DNA of 64,000 nucleotides from Rubrivivax sp. Lineage in GTDB: Bacteria > Pseudomonadota > Gammaproteobacteria > Burkholderiales > Burkholderiaceae_C. This document shows, piece by piece, positions 17,363 to 26,298 of the stretch (the stretch's first letter is position 1; every line of letters begins with the position of its first letter). A program made the position numbers and the translations under genes. The stretch lies in the NCBI GenBank assembly GCA_021300575.1, contig JAJTDM010000006.1:21796-85795 (forward strand), written 5' to 3'. The notes under the pieces are model-generated. The model did not search any database. It was not told the DNA's origin and was given only the letters and a program-made list of their open reading frames with translations.

Positions 17363-19048
17363 TCAGTCGATGGTCATCGGCGCGATGTCGATGAACCAGC
17401 TCTTGGGCTGCACCACGCCCTTGACCTTGGCGCTCATGGCACGCGGGCCCACGTCGTGCGCGATCCACACGAACGGTGCTTCCTCCACGATGCGGGCGTG
17501 CAGCCTGGCCAGGGCGGCGTCACGCGCCTTGTCTTCAAAGCTGGTGCGTGCATCGGCGATCAGCTTGTCGAACTCGGCGTTGCCAAAGAAGCCCCAGTTG
17601 TTGGACACCGGCGGGAAGGCGCCCGTGCTGGTGAAGCGCACCATGGCGAAGAAGGGGTCCATCGCGGCGTAGCTGACGTTGATGGCGTTGGTGCCGTTGG
17701 CCGACGGATCCTTCGCGCCCTTGCGCCAGTTGGTGAACAGCGTGTTCCACTCGATGACGTCGAACTCCACGTCGAAGAAGCAAGCTTTCAGCGACTGCTG
17801 CACGAACTCGTTCATGGGCAGCGGCTGCATCTGGCCCGAACCCGATGCGGAGATCTGGATCTTCACCTTCAGCGGCTTCGCTGCGGAGTGGCCGGCCTTG
17901 GTCATCAGTGCACGGGCGGCATTGGCGTCGTACTTGATGTCGAACTTGGGGTTGCCCCACCACGGGTGGCCCGGAGGCACCGTGCCCTTGGGAATGCCCA
18001 TCATGCCGCCCAGCAGCTTGGACAGGCCCTCGCGGTCCACGCACAGGTTGGCGGCGTGGCGCACGTCGCGGTTCAACCAGGGCGAACCTTCGGCGAAGGA
18101 CAGCTGCCACGGCCACACGTGCGGCTGCGGGTTGCTGTACATCACGAAGCCGCGCTGGCGGATCTGCGCCATCGCGTCAGGGGCGGGGGCCTCGATCCAG
18201 TCCACCTGGCCGGACAGCAGTGCCGCGGTGCGCGAATTGGCCTCGGGCATGGGCAGCATCACGACGCGGTCGATCTTGGGCGTGCGCTTGGGGTCCCAGT
18301 AGGCCTTGTTGGCCACCACTTCCAGGCGCTCGCGCGGCACGAAGCGCGCCATCTTGAAGGGACCGCTGCCGGAGGCGTCGGCGGCAAAGGCGGTCCAGGC
18401 GGCCTTGGACTTGTCAGCCGGCGTGGCGCCTGCGGCCGCGTCGAACTTCTTCTGCCAGTGTGCCGGCGAGGCCATGAACAGGTTGGTGAGGTTGATCGGC
18501 AGGAAGGCGTCGGGCTCGCTGGTGGTGAGCTCCACGGTCAGGTCGTCGATCTTGCGCGCGCTGCGCAGCGTGGGCATGCGCGAGGCGGTCACGCCCACCT
18601 GGCTGGCGTCAAAGTGCACGGCGTCCTTGTCCAGCACCTTGCGCACGTTCCAGACGATGGCGTCCGCGTTGACGGGCGAGCCGTCGTGGAACTTCACGCC
18701 CGGGCGCAGCTTGAAGGTCCACTTGGTCTTGTCGGTGGCGCCCACGGCCCAACTGGTGGCCAGGCCCGGGATCAGCACGCTGGGCTTTTCGGCGCTGGAG
18801 AGGTCCCAGTGCGTCAGCGCGTCGTACATCGGTATGCCGGTGAAGCGATTGCCCTCGAAGCCCTGGTCGGGCTGGCCCAGCGTGCGCGGGATGTCGGCCG
18901 CAGTCATCGCGATGCGCAGCACCTTTTCCTGCGCCAGCGCACTGCCGGCCGCGCCGATGGCGAGCATGGCCGCGACAAGGCCTGACTTCACAAGGCCGGT
19001 GCTGACGCGGCTGGCGGTCTTGCGACCGGGGATTCCGAGAGGGTTCAT
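17363..19048 (-). CDS. Periplasmic solute-binding protein, family 5 (DppA/OppA-like)
   Basis: A 561-residue extracytoplasmic binding protein for the importer downstream. It carries a Sec signal peptide (basic n-region RKTASR, hydrophobic stretch ending GSALAQ, predicted cleavage near residue 40 before EKVLRIAM). Family signatures are WTFKLRPGVKFHDGSPVNADAIVWN and the C-terminal EEAPFVWI. First gene of the operon, with one of the candidate GntR operators upstream. Ligand unknown: family 5 proteins bind peptides, nickel, sugars or opines. Confidence 0.92.
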   Translation of the reverse strand: MNPLGIPGRKTASRVSTGLVKSGLVAAMLAIGAAGSALAQEKVLRIAMTAADIPRTLGQPDQGFEGNRFTGIPMYDALTHWDLSSAEKPSVLIPGLATSWAVGATDKTKWTFKLRPGVKFHDGSPVNADAIVWNVRKVLDKDAVHFDASQVGVTASRMPTLRSARKIDDLTVELTTSEPDAFLPINLTNLFMASPAHWQKKFDAAAGATPADKSKAAWTAFAADASGSGPFKMARFVPRERLEVVANKAYWDPKRTPKIDRVVMLPMPEANSRTAALLSGQVDWIEAPAPDAMAQIRQRGFVMYSNPQPHVWPWQLSFAEGSPWLNRDVRHAANLCVDREGLSKLLGGMMGIPKGTVPPGHPWWGNPKFDIKYDANAARALMTKAGHSAAKPLKVKIQISASGSGQMQPLPMNEFVQQSLKACFFDVEFDVIEWNTLFTNWRKGAKDPSANGTNAINVSYAAMDPFFAMVRFTSTGAFPPVSNNWGFFGNAEFDKLIADARTSFEDKARDAALARLHARIVEEAPFVWIAHDVGPRAMSAKVKGVVQPKSWFIDIAPMTID

Positions 19049-19185
19049 GGGGGACTCCTGCTGGTGGGGTTAACAAAAAACGGGTGATCCGGCCCTCGAG
19101 CCCGGTCTCGACCCTTCAACACATGTGCCTGCGGCCGACGCAATTGCCGTCTTCCGCCATGGTGCGATCCATGCTTGTCATCGTT

Positions 19186-19195
19186 TTGTATGCAA
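19186..19195 (+). promoter_or_regulatory. Candidate GntR-family operator, copy 1
   Basis: TTGTATGCAA, a near-palindrome (TTG-N-AT-N-CAA) preceded by two further T and followed by CCC. It lies about 138 nt upstream of the importer binding-protein start. FCD-type GntR regulators commonly bind short TNGTATACNA-like dyads, and a GntR gene lies in the same island. Assignment is inference from symmetry, duplication and location. Confidence 0.5.
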
Positions 19196-19349
19196 CCCAC
19201 ATGCCAGCTTACGGAACCCTCGGGCGCTGTGCCCTGGCATGGTTCTCGCCCGTTCCTGGGGCGCCTTGCGCCCCGCCGTGTGCGGGCGGACGCGTCGGGC
19301 GCACCAAGATGCGGCACGAAAGACGTGATAGTCTGCCCTCAGCCTGTTT

Positions 19350-19359
19350 TTGTATGCAA
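19350..19359 (+). promoter_or_regulatory. Candidate GntR-family operator, copy 2
   Basis: The second TTGTATGCAA, again preceded by a T-run and followed by TCC, ending 32 nt before the racemase ATG. That position would place a bound protein over the promoter or early transcript of the racemase gene. The identity of the two copies in an otherwise GC-rich setting is unlikely by chance. Confidence 0.5.
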
Positions 19360-19391
19360 TCCGCACCAACCCGGTGCTCCAAAACCCCACC

Positions 19392-20132
19392 ATGAAGCTG
19401 CTGATCGTCAACCCCAACACCTCGTCGGCCATGACGGCCTCCATCGCCCAGGCTGCGCGTGACGTGGCGGCCGGCGGCACGCAGATCGTGGCCGTGAACC
19501 CGAGCTTCGGGCCGCTGTCCATCGAGGGCCAGTACGACGAGGCCTTTGCGGCGGCCGGGGTGGCCGAACAGGTGCGGCTGGCGGGGTCAGACCCTGCGGC
19601 CGCGCCGGATGCGGTGGTCATTGCCTGCTTTGGCGACCCGGGCCTGGACGCCGCGCGCGAGGCCACCGACGCCCCGGTGCTGGGCATTGCCGAGGCCGCG
19701 TTCCACGCCGCCTCCATGCTCGCCACGGGTTTTTCCGTCGTCACGACCATGACGCGCACCTGCATCATTGCGGAGCACTTGGTGCACAAGTACGGCTTCG
19801 AGCGCCGCTGCCGCGGCATCCACGGCACCGACATTCCGGTGCTGGCGCTGGAGTCGGCCGGGCCGGAGATGCTGACGCAGATCGAGGCCGCGTCCCGCGA
19901 GGCCCTGGCGCGCGACCGCAGCGGCGCCATCGTGCTGGGCTGTGCGGGCATGGCCGCGCTCACGCGTGAGCTGCAGCAGCGCCTGGGCGTGCCCGTCATT
20001 GACGGCGTGGCTGCCGCGGTGAAGTTCGCTGAGGCTCTGGGCGCGTTGGGCCTGCGCACCAGCAAGCGGGGCGACTACGCCACGCCGCTACCCAAGCGCT
20101 ACACGGGGTGGGCGCAGCCGTTGGGCTGGTAG
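19392..20132 (+). CDS. Asp/Glu/hydantoin racemase family protein, probable allantoin or hydantoin racemase
   Basis: A 246-residue cofactor-independent racemase. It has the family N-terminus MKLLIVNPNTSSAMT, the first catalytic-cysteine segment VVIACFGDPGL (near residue 75) and the second IVLGCAGMAAL (near residue 180). Known relatives interconvert allantoin or 5-substituted hydantoin enantiomers. With ureidoglycolate lyase and allantoate amidohydrolase in the island, allantoin is the more likely substrate, but no allantoinase is visible here. The ATG at 19392 fits the family start; a TTG at 19350 would put the operator inside the gene and is rejected. Confidence 0.88.
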   Translation: MKLLIVNPNTSSAMTASIAQAARDVAAGGTQIVAVNPSFGPLSIEGQYDEAFAAAGVAEQVRLAGSDPAAAPDAVVIACFGDPGLDAAREATDAPVLGIAEAAFHAASMLATGFSVVTTMTRTCIIAEHLVHKYGFERRCRGIHGTDIPVLALESAGPEMLTQIEAASREALARDRSGAIVLGCAGMAALTRELQQRLGVPVIDGVAAAVKFAEALGALGLRTSKRGDYATPLPKRYTGWAQPLGW

Positions 20133-20150
20133 AGGGTCTGCTCGGCGGGC

Positions 20151-20579
20151 CTATCCCGCAAACGCCACGATCTGCCCGGCCGGCAGCGCGCCGCTGCGGC
20201 GGCCGAGCTCACGCCCGTGATCGAGCTTCACCAGGGTGGGGATGCTGCGGATGCCAAAGCGTGAAGAGGTGAGCGGGTTGTCGTCGCTGTTGACCTTGAC
20301 CAGCAGGGCGCGCCCTTTGAGCTGGGCGGCGGCCTGCTCGAAGGCCGGGGCCATCATGCGGCAGGGCCCGCACCACGGCGCCCAGAAGTCCACCACCACC
20401 GGCAGGTCAGTCTTGCCGACCACGGCCTCGAAGTTGGCGTCGGTCAGCTCCACCGGTTCGCCAGCGAGCAGCGCCTGCCCGCAGCGGCCGCAGGTCGGGT
20501 CTTCGCCCAGCCGGGCGGCGGGCACGCGGTTGGTGGCAGCGCATTGGGCGCAGGCGATGTGCAGGGCGTCGGTGTTCAT
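20151..20579 (-). CDS. trxC: Thioredoxin 2 (TrxC-type, zinc-finger thioredoxin)
   Basis: A 142-residue thioredoxin with an N-terminal zinc-binding pair of CxxC motifs (Cys10/Cys13 and Cys30/Cys33) and the redox-active WCGPC at 69-73, followed by the cis-proline region RSIPTLV. This architecture defines TrxC. It supports reductases and oxidative-stress repair in the cytoplasm. Convergent with the racemase gene, with a GCGGG/CCCGC hairpin at the junction. Not functionally tied to neighbours. Confidence 0.93.
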   Translation of the reverse strand: MNTDALHIACAQCAATNRVPAARLGEDPTCGRCGQALLAGEPVELTDANFEAVVGKTDLPVVVDFWAPWCGPCRMMAPAFEQAAAQLKGRALLVKVNSDDNPLTSSRFGIRSIPTLVKLDHGRELGRRSGALPAGQIVAFAG

Positions 20580-20683
20580 GAGGGAGTGATGCGTCCATCG
20601 GCCGGGAATTCAAGGGTGGCGGACCAGGGTTGCAGACACGGGATCCAGAGGGCGTGCTGGCAGCGCAGGAGCTCTGCGTGCTA

Positions 20684-20702
20684 TTGTTGAATTCTTCAAC
20701 AA
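20684..20702. promoter_or_regulatory. Perfect palindrome upstream of the toxin-antitoxin pair (autoregulatory operator candidate)
   Basis: TTGTTGAATTCTTCAACAA is a perfect inverted repeat with 8-bp arms and a 3-nt centre, ending 16 nt before the antitoxin ATG. Ribbon-helix-helix antitoxins typically repress their own promoters by binding such dyads, and this one is AT-rich against the surrounding DNA. Assignment is inference. Confidence 0.6.
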
Positions 20703-20718
20703 CTGACGCTCTGTTCCC

Positions 20719-20964
20719 ATGTCCACCGTCAACTTCAGCGTCCCGGAAGACGTCAAGCGAGCGTTTCACGCCGCTTTTGCCGGGCAGAACAAGAGTGCGG
20801 TGATCACCGCACTGATGCGTGAAGCCGTCGAGCGCCGCGCGCGAGAGGCCCGGCACCAGGCCGCGGTGGAGGCGATCCTGGCTGAGCACACCAGCAGCGT
20901 TGCGGCACTGCCCCGGGTGACCGAGTCGCAGTTCCGTGAGGCACGCGAGCACGGCCGGCCGTGA
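20719..20964 (+). CDS. Ribbon-helix-helix antitoxin (VapB-like)
   Basis: An 81-residue protein beginning STVNFSVPEDVKRAFHAAF, the beta-strand plus helix of an RHH fold, with helix 2 AVITALMREAVERRARE. The C-terminal part (EAILAEHTSSVAALPRVTE) would wrap the toxin. The stop overlaps the GTG of the PIN-domain gene, the usual antitoxin-toxin coupling. A palindromic operator candidate lies immediately upstream. Confidence 0.82.
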   Translation: MSTVNFSVPEDVKRAFHAAFAGQNKSAVITALMREAVERRAREARHQAAVEAILAEHTSSVAALPRVTESQFREAREHGRP

Positions 20965-21428
20965 TCTGTGTGGTCGACGCCAGCGTCGCCGTCAAGTGGT
21001 TTGTGCGGGGCGACTGGGCTGCCCGTGAGGACCATGTCGATGCGGCGCTGAACCTGCTTCAGGCCAGTGCCGTGGGGCAGGCCCGCTTTGTCCAGCCGCC
21101 GCACTTTCTGGCAGAGGTGGCCGCGGTGCTTGGGCGTCTGGCGCCCGCATCGGCCGCACGCGACCTGGCGCGCCTGTCGGACCTGGACATCGCATGGACG
21201 ACACCCGCCCAGGCCGTGCCCAGGGCGCTGGCGTTGACGATGGAACTGGATCACCACCTCTTCGACACGCTGTACCACGCGGTGGCGCTGGAGGCGCCTG
21301 GCGCGGCCGTGCTGGTGACGGCAGACCGCCGCTACTTTGACAAGGCAAGACACCTCGGCCGTATCACCTGGCTGCCTGAGTGGTGCCCTGATCAGCCCGT
21401 GGGATCCTCGCCCGCCATTGCACAGTGA
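20961..21428 (+). CDS. PIN-domain ribonuclease toxin (VapC-like)
   Basis: A 155-residue PIN-domain nuclease. Acidic active-site residues are seen in ICVVDASVAVKWFV (Asp6), PPHFLAEVAAVL (Glu near 53) and DHHLFDTLYHAVAL plus VTADRRYFDKA. VapC toxins cleave tRNA or rRNA when the antitoxin is degraded. Starts with GTG overlapping the antitoxin stop. The C-terminal tail past residue 135 is not part of the domain. Confidence 0.87.
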   Translation: MICVVDASVAVKWFVRGDWAAREDHVDAALNLLQASAVGQARFVQPPHFLAEVAAVLGRLAPASAARDLARLSDLDIAWTTPAQAVPRALALTMELDHHLFDTLYHAVALEAPGAAVLVTADRRYFDKARHLGRITWLPEWCPDQPVGSSPAIAQ

Positions 21429-21477
21429 CGCGCAGTGATCCCGAGCGCGCTTGCCAACTGAACCCCCCAATCCCGCG

Positions 21478-23076
21478 ATGAGCATCTCCTCCCTGGCCGC
21501 CCTGCACCGCCTGCTGGCTGTCACGCTGCTCGGCTTTGCCTCGGGGCTGCCGCTGGCGCTCACTGGGCAGGCGATGCAGGCCTGGCTGACGGCCGACGGC
21601 ATCGACCTGGCCACCATCGGCTTCCTGAGCCTGGTGGGGCTGCCCTACACCTTCAAGTTCCTGTGGGCGCCGCTGATGGACCGCTTCGACCTGCCCGGCC
21701 TGGGGCGGCGCCGCGGCTGGCTGGTGCTGACGCAACTGGCGCTGGCCGGCGCGCTGCTGGCACTGTCGCTTGCGTCTCCGAAAGACGGCATCCGTCTCTT
21801 CGCGCTGCTGGCCGTGACCGTGGCCTTCGTCTCGGCCTCGCAGGACGTGGTCATCGACGCCTGGCGCACCGACGTGCTGCCGCCGGCCGAGCGCGGCCTG
21901 GGTGCCTCGCTCAACGTGATGGGCTACCGGCTGGCGATGATCGTCTCGGGCGGGCTGGCGCTGATCTGGACCGACGCCGCGCAAGGCGGCGGCTGGGACT
22001 GGCCCTCGGTCTACCGCCTGATGGCGCTGCTGATGGTGGGCGCGGCGGGGGTGTCGGCGCTGCTGCTGCCCCCCTTGCCCCAGCTGCCGCCGGCGCAAAC
22101 CCAGCCCGGTGCCGCCGCAGCCGCAGCGCCCCCCGCCGCCCGTCAGGACCTGCTCGGCTTTGCCGCCGTGCTTGCCGCAGTGGCCCTGGGCGTGGTGGTA
22201 AGTGACCACTTCGCCAAGCCCATCTCCCAGGCGCTGATCGGCGGCTGGCTCAAGACCACCGCTCTGCCTGCCGCCTTGCAGGGCCGCTGGGTGGACCTGC
22301 TGGCGCTGATGCTGGGCATCGCCTTCACCCTGCCGCTGGCGGCCTGGGCGGCGCGTCGGGCCCGCTTCGTCACCCTGCTGGCAGGCTTGCGCAACTACTT
22401 CAGCCTGCCCGGGGCGGCGGCCTTCCTGCTGTTCATCGTGCTGTACAAGCTGGGGGATGCCTTCGCAGGCTCGCTGATGACGCCCTTCCTGCTCAAGGGC
22501 ATGGCCTTCGCGCCGGCCGAGGTGGGGGTGGTGAACAAGGTCATCGGCTTGTGGCTGACCATCGGCGGGGCGCTGCTGGGCGGGGTGCTGATGATCAAGC
22601 TGGGCCTTTGGCGCGCGTTGCTGGCCTTTGGCGTGCTGCAGATGGCCAGCAACCTGGGCTTCTGGTGGCTGGCCGTGGGCGGCAAGGGTGCGCTGCCGGG
22701 CCTGCTGATCCCGGCCTTCGACTGGGGCTTCGTCAAGCTGGCCACGGCCACACCCGTGGACGGCGGCTTGCTGATGGTGATCGCCTTCGAGAACATCTCC
22801 GGCGGCATGGGCACGGCGGCCTTCGTCGCCTTCCTGATGAGCCTGTGCAACCAGCGCTTCACCGCCACGCAGTTCGCGCTGCTCTCGGCCTTCGCCTCGG
22901 TGGGCCGCGTCTGGGTAGGGCCGCTGGCCGGGGTGCTGGCCGAGACCATCGGCTGGCCGGTGTTCTTCATTGCCAGCACGGTGGCGGCGGTGCCCGCCCT
23001 GGTAATGCTGTGGTGGATGCGTGCCACGGTGCGGGCGCTGGAGGTCCCGGTCGGGCAGCCTGTGGCCGCCGACTGA
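21478..23076 (+). CDS. AmpG-like MFS permease (muropeptide transporter family)
   Basis: A polytopic membrane protein of 532 residues with about 13-14 hydrophobic segments. The N-terminus LLGFASGLPLALTGQAMQAWL and LPYTFKFLWAPLMDRF, followed by SQDVVIDAWRTD, are hallmarks of AmpG permeases, which import GlcNAc-anhydroMurNAc peptides for cell-wall recycling. The ATG at 21478 fits the family start; an upstream TTG at 21451 adds a proline-rich leader with no clear ribosome-binding site. A GGCCCG/CGGGCC hairpin at 23110-23124 follows the gene. Confidence 0.88.
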   Translation: MSISSLAALHRLLAVTLLGFASGLPLALTGQAMQAWLTADGIDLATIGFLSLVGLPYTFKFLWAPLMDRFDLPGLGRRRGWLVLTQLALAGALLALSLASPKDGIRLFALLAVTVAFVSASQDVVIDAWRTDVLPPAERGLGASLNVMGYRLAMIVSGGLALIWTDAAQGGGWDWPSVYRLMALLMVGAAGVSALLLPPLPQLPPAQTQPGAAAAAAPPAARQDLLGFAAVLAAVALGVVVSDHFAKPISQALIGGWLKTTALPAALQGRWVDLLALMLGIAFTLPLAAWAARRARFVTLLAGLRNYFSLPGAAAFLLFIVLYKLGDAFAGSLMTPFLLKGMAFAPAEVGVVNKVIGLWLTIGGALLGGVLMIKLGLWRALLAFGVLQMASNLGFWWLAVGGKGALPGLLIPAFDWGFVKLATATPVDGGLLMVIAFENISGGMGTAAFVAFLMSLCNQRFTATQFALLSAFASVGRVWVGPLAGVLAETIGWPVFFIASTVAAVPALVMLWWMRATVRALEVPVGQPVAAD

Positions 23077-23432
23077 GGGCCTGACCCGGCCCAATACAGG
23101 CCCAATACAGGCCCGGCACGGGCCTTGCTGACGCTTCCTCGTCATAAACATCCGAGGATGACGATGCAAGCTTCACCCCTGAGCCTTGTGCCCGCAGGCG
23201 CGGTCCTGAAGAGCGTGCTCGACCCGCTGCGCCCTTGCGTGGCCGGGGCGCATCAGGCCGCCCAAGCTGCGGTGCAGGCTTCAGGCACCACCTTGGTGCG
23301 GGCCTGAGGGGCGCACCATGCCGGCCAACCAGGCGCCGCTACGCGACCACATCGACCGCCTGCGCCACGCCGAGGCCCTGCGCTGAGTGCCCACAACCCC
23401 CCCACGCCAAGTACACCGCCTTCGGACCCCCC
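23077..23432. other. Intergenic region with direct repeat, hairpin and two tiny frames
   Basis: A 356-nt stretch between the AmpG-like and creatininase-family genes. It contains an 11-bp tandem repeat (CCCAATACAGG at 23090-23100 and 23101-23111), a GGCCCG-GCA-CGGGCC hairpin (23110-23124) without a T-run, and two short same-strand frames (23164-23307, 47 residues, GAGG 6 nt upstream; 23318-23386, 22 residues). Neither peptide matches a family I recognise; they may be remnants or spacer. Confidence 0.4.
23164..23307 (+). CDS. Possible small protein (47 residues), unrecognised
   Basis: A short Ala/Val/Leu-rich frame starting MQASPLSLVPAGAVL with a fair GAGG ribosome-binding site. It resembles a phasin-like or amphipathic peptide only by composition (AAQAAVQASGTT). 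No neighbour makes it necessary, and codon bias alone cannot confirm it at this length. Confidence 0.22.
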   Translation: MQASPLSLVPAGAVLKSVLDPLRPCVAGAHQAAQAAVQASGTTLVRA

Positions 23433-24296
23433 ATGATGCACGGCTACATCCCGCCCGAGCGCTTCCTGCCCTACCTGAGCTGGACCGAGATCGACGAACT
23501 CGAGGACAAGGCGAACACGGTCATCGTGCTGCCGGTGGGTGCGATCGAGCAGCACGGGCCCCACCTGCCCTGCGCGGTGGACAGCGTTATCTCTGCCGGG
23601 GTGCTGGGCAAGGCGCTGGAGAAGCTGCCTGCGCTGGTACGCGCCTTCGGTCTGGCGCCCATCACCTACGGCAAGTCTGACGAACACCTGCACTTTCCCG
23701 GCACGATGACGCTGACCGGCCCGACGCTGCTGGCGGTGGTGACCGAGATCGGTGAGTCGGTGTACCGCGCAGGATTTCGCAAGCTGCTGCTGGCCAACGG
23801 CCATGGCGGGCAGCCGCAGGTGCTGGAGATGGCCGCGCGCGAACTGCGCCTGCGCCATGGCGATTTCGTGGTGGTGCCTTTCCATGTCTCCCGTCTGCCC
23901 AACGCCTCGGGCCGCTTCATCAGCGAGACGGAGAAGAAGCTCGCCATGCACGCCGGGCACTCCGAGACCGCGCTGATGATGGCGCTGGCCCCGCACACCG
24001 TGCGCATGGACCGCGCCGTGGCCAACGTGCCGCCGCCCTTTCCGTCCAAGCTGCTGTCGCCCGACGGCCGCCCGGCCTGCGCCTGGACGGCGCGGGACTT
24101 CGGGCCCAGCGGCGTGATCGGCGACCCGCTCGGCGCCACGCCTGAGCAGGGCGCGGAGATCCTGGACACCCTGAGCGACAGCTGGGTGCAGGCCATCACC
24201 GACCTGTTCCAGATGCAGTGGGTGGTGCGCGATGCACCATCCTGGGGCAGCAGCCACCAGCAGGGGCATGTCGAGACGGCTTTCCAGGCCGGCTGA
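23433..24296 (+). CDS. Creatininase-family amidohydrolase
   Basis: A 287-residue metal-dependent amidohydrolase. Family metal-ligand motifs are VLPVGAIEQHGPHLPCAVDS (Glu, His, Asp), LLLANGHGGQPQVLEMA and AMHAGHSETALMM with its conserved His/Glu. Members hydrolyse creatinine, formamides or modified peptides. Lying just upstream of the N-heterocycle operon, a cyclic amide substrate is plausible but unproven. The ATG at 23433 begins the family-like sequence MMHGYIPPERFLPYLSW; upstream sequence is non-homologous. Confidence 0.88.
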   Translation: MMHGYIPPERFLPYLSWTEIDELEDKANTVIVLPVGAIEQHGPHLPCAVDSVISAGVLGKALEKLPALVRAFGLAPITYGKSDEHLHFPGTMTLTGPTLLAVVTEIGESVYRAGFRKLLLANGHGGQPQVLEMAARELRLRHGDFVVVPFHVSRLPNASGRFISETEKKLAMHAGHSETALMMALAPHTVRMDRAVANVPPPFPSKLLSPDGRPACAWTARDFGPSGVIGDPLGATPEQGAEILDTLSDSWVQAITDLFQMQWVVRDAPSWGSSHQQGHVETAFQAG

Positions 24297-24326
24297 TCTA
24301 ACGCCCGCTCCTCGGCCCGCCGTGAT

Positions 24327-24365
24327 GCCAACCCCGACGCCAACCCCGCCGCCAACCCCGAGGCC
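24327..24365 (+). repeat. Three tandem 12-bp repeats (GCCAACCCCGNN)
   Basis: Three consecutive copies of GCCAACCCCG followed by AC, CC and AG, ending with GCC, lie in the 161-nt gap before the ABC binding-protein gene. They sit within possible leader DNA. A short proline/threonine frame is possible but not credible as a gene. Nothing else is seen in this gap apart from pyrimidine-rich DNA and the downstream ribosome-binding region. Confidence 0.6.
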
Positions 24366-24457
24366 ACCCTTGCAGGCGGCTTGAGCTCACCGTTTCTTCT
24401 CCAACTCGCTTCCCTCCCCCCCTTCCCCTTCCATCCACCCTATCCAAGAGGTCCGCC

Positions 24458-25464
24458 ATGTCACACCGCACGTCCCGCGCTTTGTCCGTGTTCCGCACGG
24501 TCCGCCGCACTCTGGCCGCCGTAGCCGTACTCAGCCTGGCCGCTGGTGCCCAGGCGCAGGAGAAGTTCACCTACATGACGAACTGGTACGCGCAGGCCGA
24601 GCACGGCGGCTTCTACCAGGCGGTGGCCACCGGCATCTACAAGAAGTACGGTCTGGACGTCACCATCCGCATGGGCGGGCCGCAGGTCAACATCCTGCAA
24701 CTCATGGCCGCCGGCCAGACCGACTGCATCATGGGCTCCAGCGACATCCAGATGATGGTGGCGCGCAACGGCGGCGTCCCGGTGGTCACGCTGGCCGCCA
24801 TCTTTCAGAAGGACCCGCAGGTCCTGATTTCGCACGAGAACGTCAAGAGCTTCGAGGAGATGCGTGACAAGACCATCCTCATCGCGCCCTCCGCGCAGCG
24901 CGGCTACTGGCTGTGGCTGAAGAGCCGCTTCGGCCTGAAGGACGAGCAGACCCGCCCCTACACTTTCAACATCCAGCCCTTCCTGGCTGACCGCAACACG
25001 GTGCAGCAGGGCTACCTGACCTCGGAGCCGTTCGCCATCCAGCGGGCCGGCATCAAGGCCACCACGCACCTCTTCGCCGACCATGGCTGGACGTCCTACG
25101 CCACCACCATCTCCTGCATGGAGCAGACGGTGAAGAACCGCGCCAGGGCGGTGGATGCCTTCGTGAAGGGCTCGATGGAGGGCTGGAAGAGTTTCCTGGA
25201 GAACCCCGCGCCGGCCATTCCCCTCATCAAGAAGGACAATCCCAACATGACCGACGAGCAGATCGCCTACTCGGTGGGCAAGCTCAGGGAACTGGGCATG
25301 GTCACTTCAGGTGACGCCAGAACCGTGGGCATCGGCGCGATCAGCGAATCCCGCATGCGGCAGAACCTGGCTTTCCTGCTGGACAACAAGCTGGTGGAGC
25401 CGGGCAAGGTCAAGCTCGAAGAAGCCTACAGCCTGGACTCCGTCAGGAGCGCAAAGGTCCTGCC

Positions 25465-25468
<4 letters not shown>
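24458..25468 (+). CDS. NitT/TauT-type ABC transporter periplasmic binding protein (NMT1/THI5-like)
   Basis: A 336-residue binding protein with a signal peptide (RRTLAAVAVLSLAAGAQAQ, cleavage near residue 33) and the NMT1/THI5-like start KFTYMTNWYAQAEHGGFYQAVATG. Relatives bind pyrimidine precursors, taurine, riboflavin or aromatic/heterocyclic compounds. First gene of a seven-gene operon whose later members encode an FAD oxidase, RidA, Rieske oxygenase and amidohydrolase, so the ligand is probably the compound those enzymes degrade. Confidence 0.92.

Positions 25469-26294
<826 letters not shown>

Positions 26295-26298
<4 letters not shown>

Larger units (their letters stand above)
19049..19391. 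promoter_or_regulatory. Divergent control region between the ABC importer and the racemase
   Basis: A 343-nt intergenic region lacking a convincing gene. It drives the importer operon leftwards and the racemase gene rightwards. Its main feature is two identical 10-mers TTGTATGCAA in the same orientation, 164 bp apart, each preceded by a T-run. The segment near these sites is AT-richer than the flanks. No clear -35/-10 pairs could be assigned by eye. Confidence 0.5.

Noticed and set aside
23110..23124. GGCCCG-GCA-CGGGCC hairpin as an intrinsic terminator after the AmpG-like gene
   Set aside because: The stem is good but the downstream bases are TTGCTGACG, not a T-run; kept only as a hairpin in the intergenic entry.
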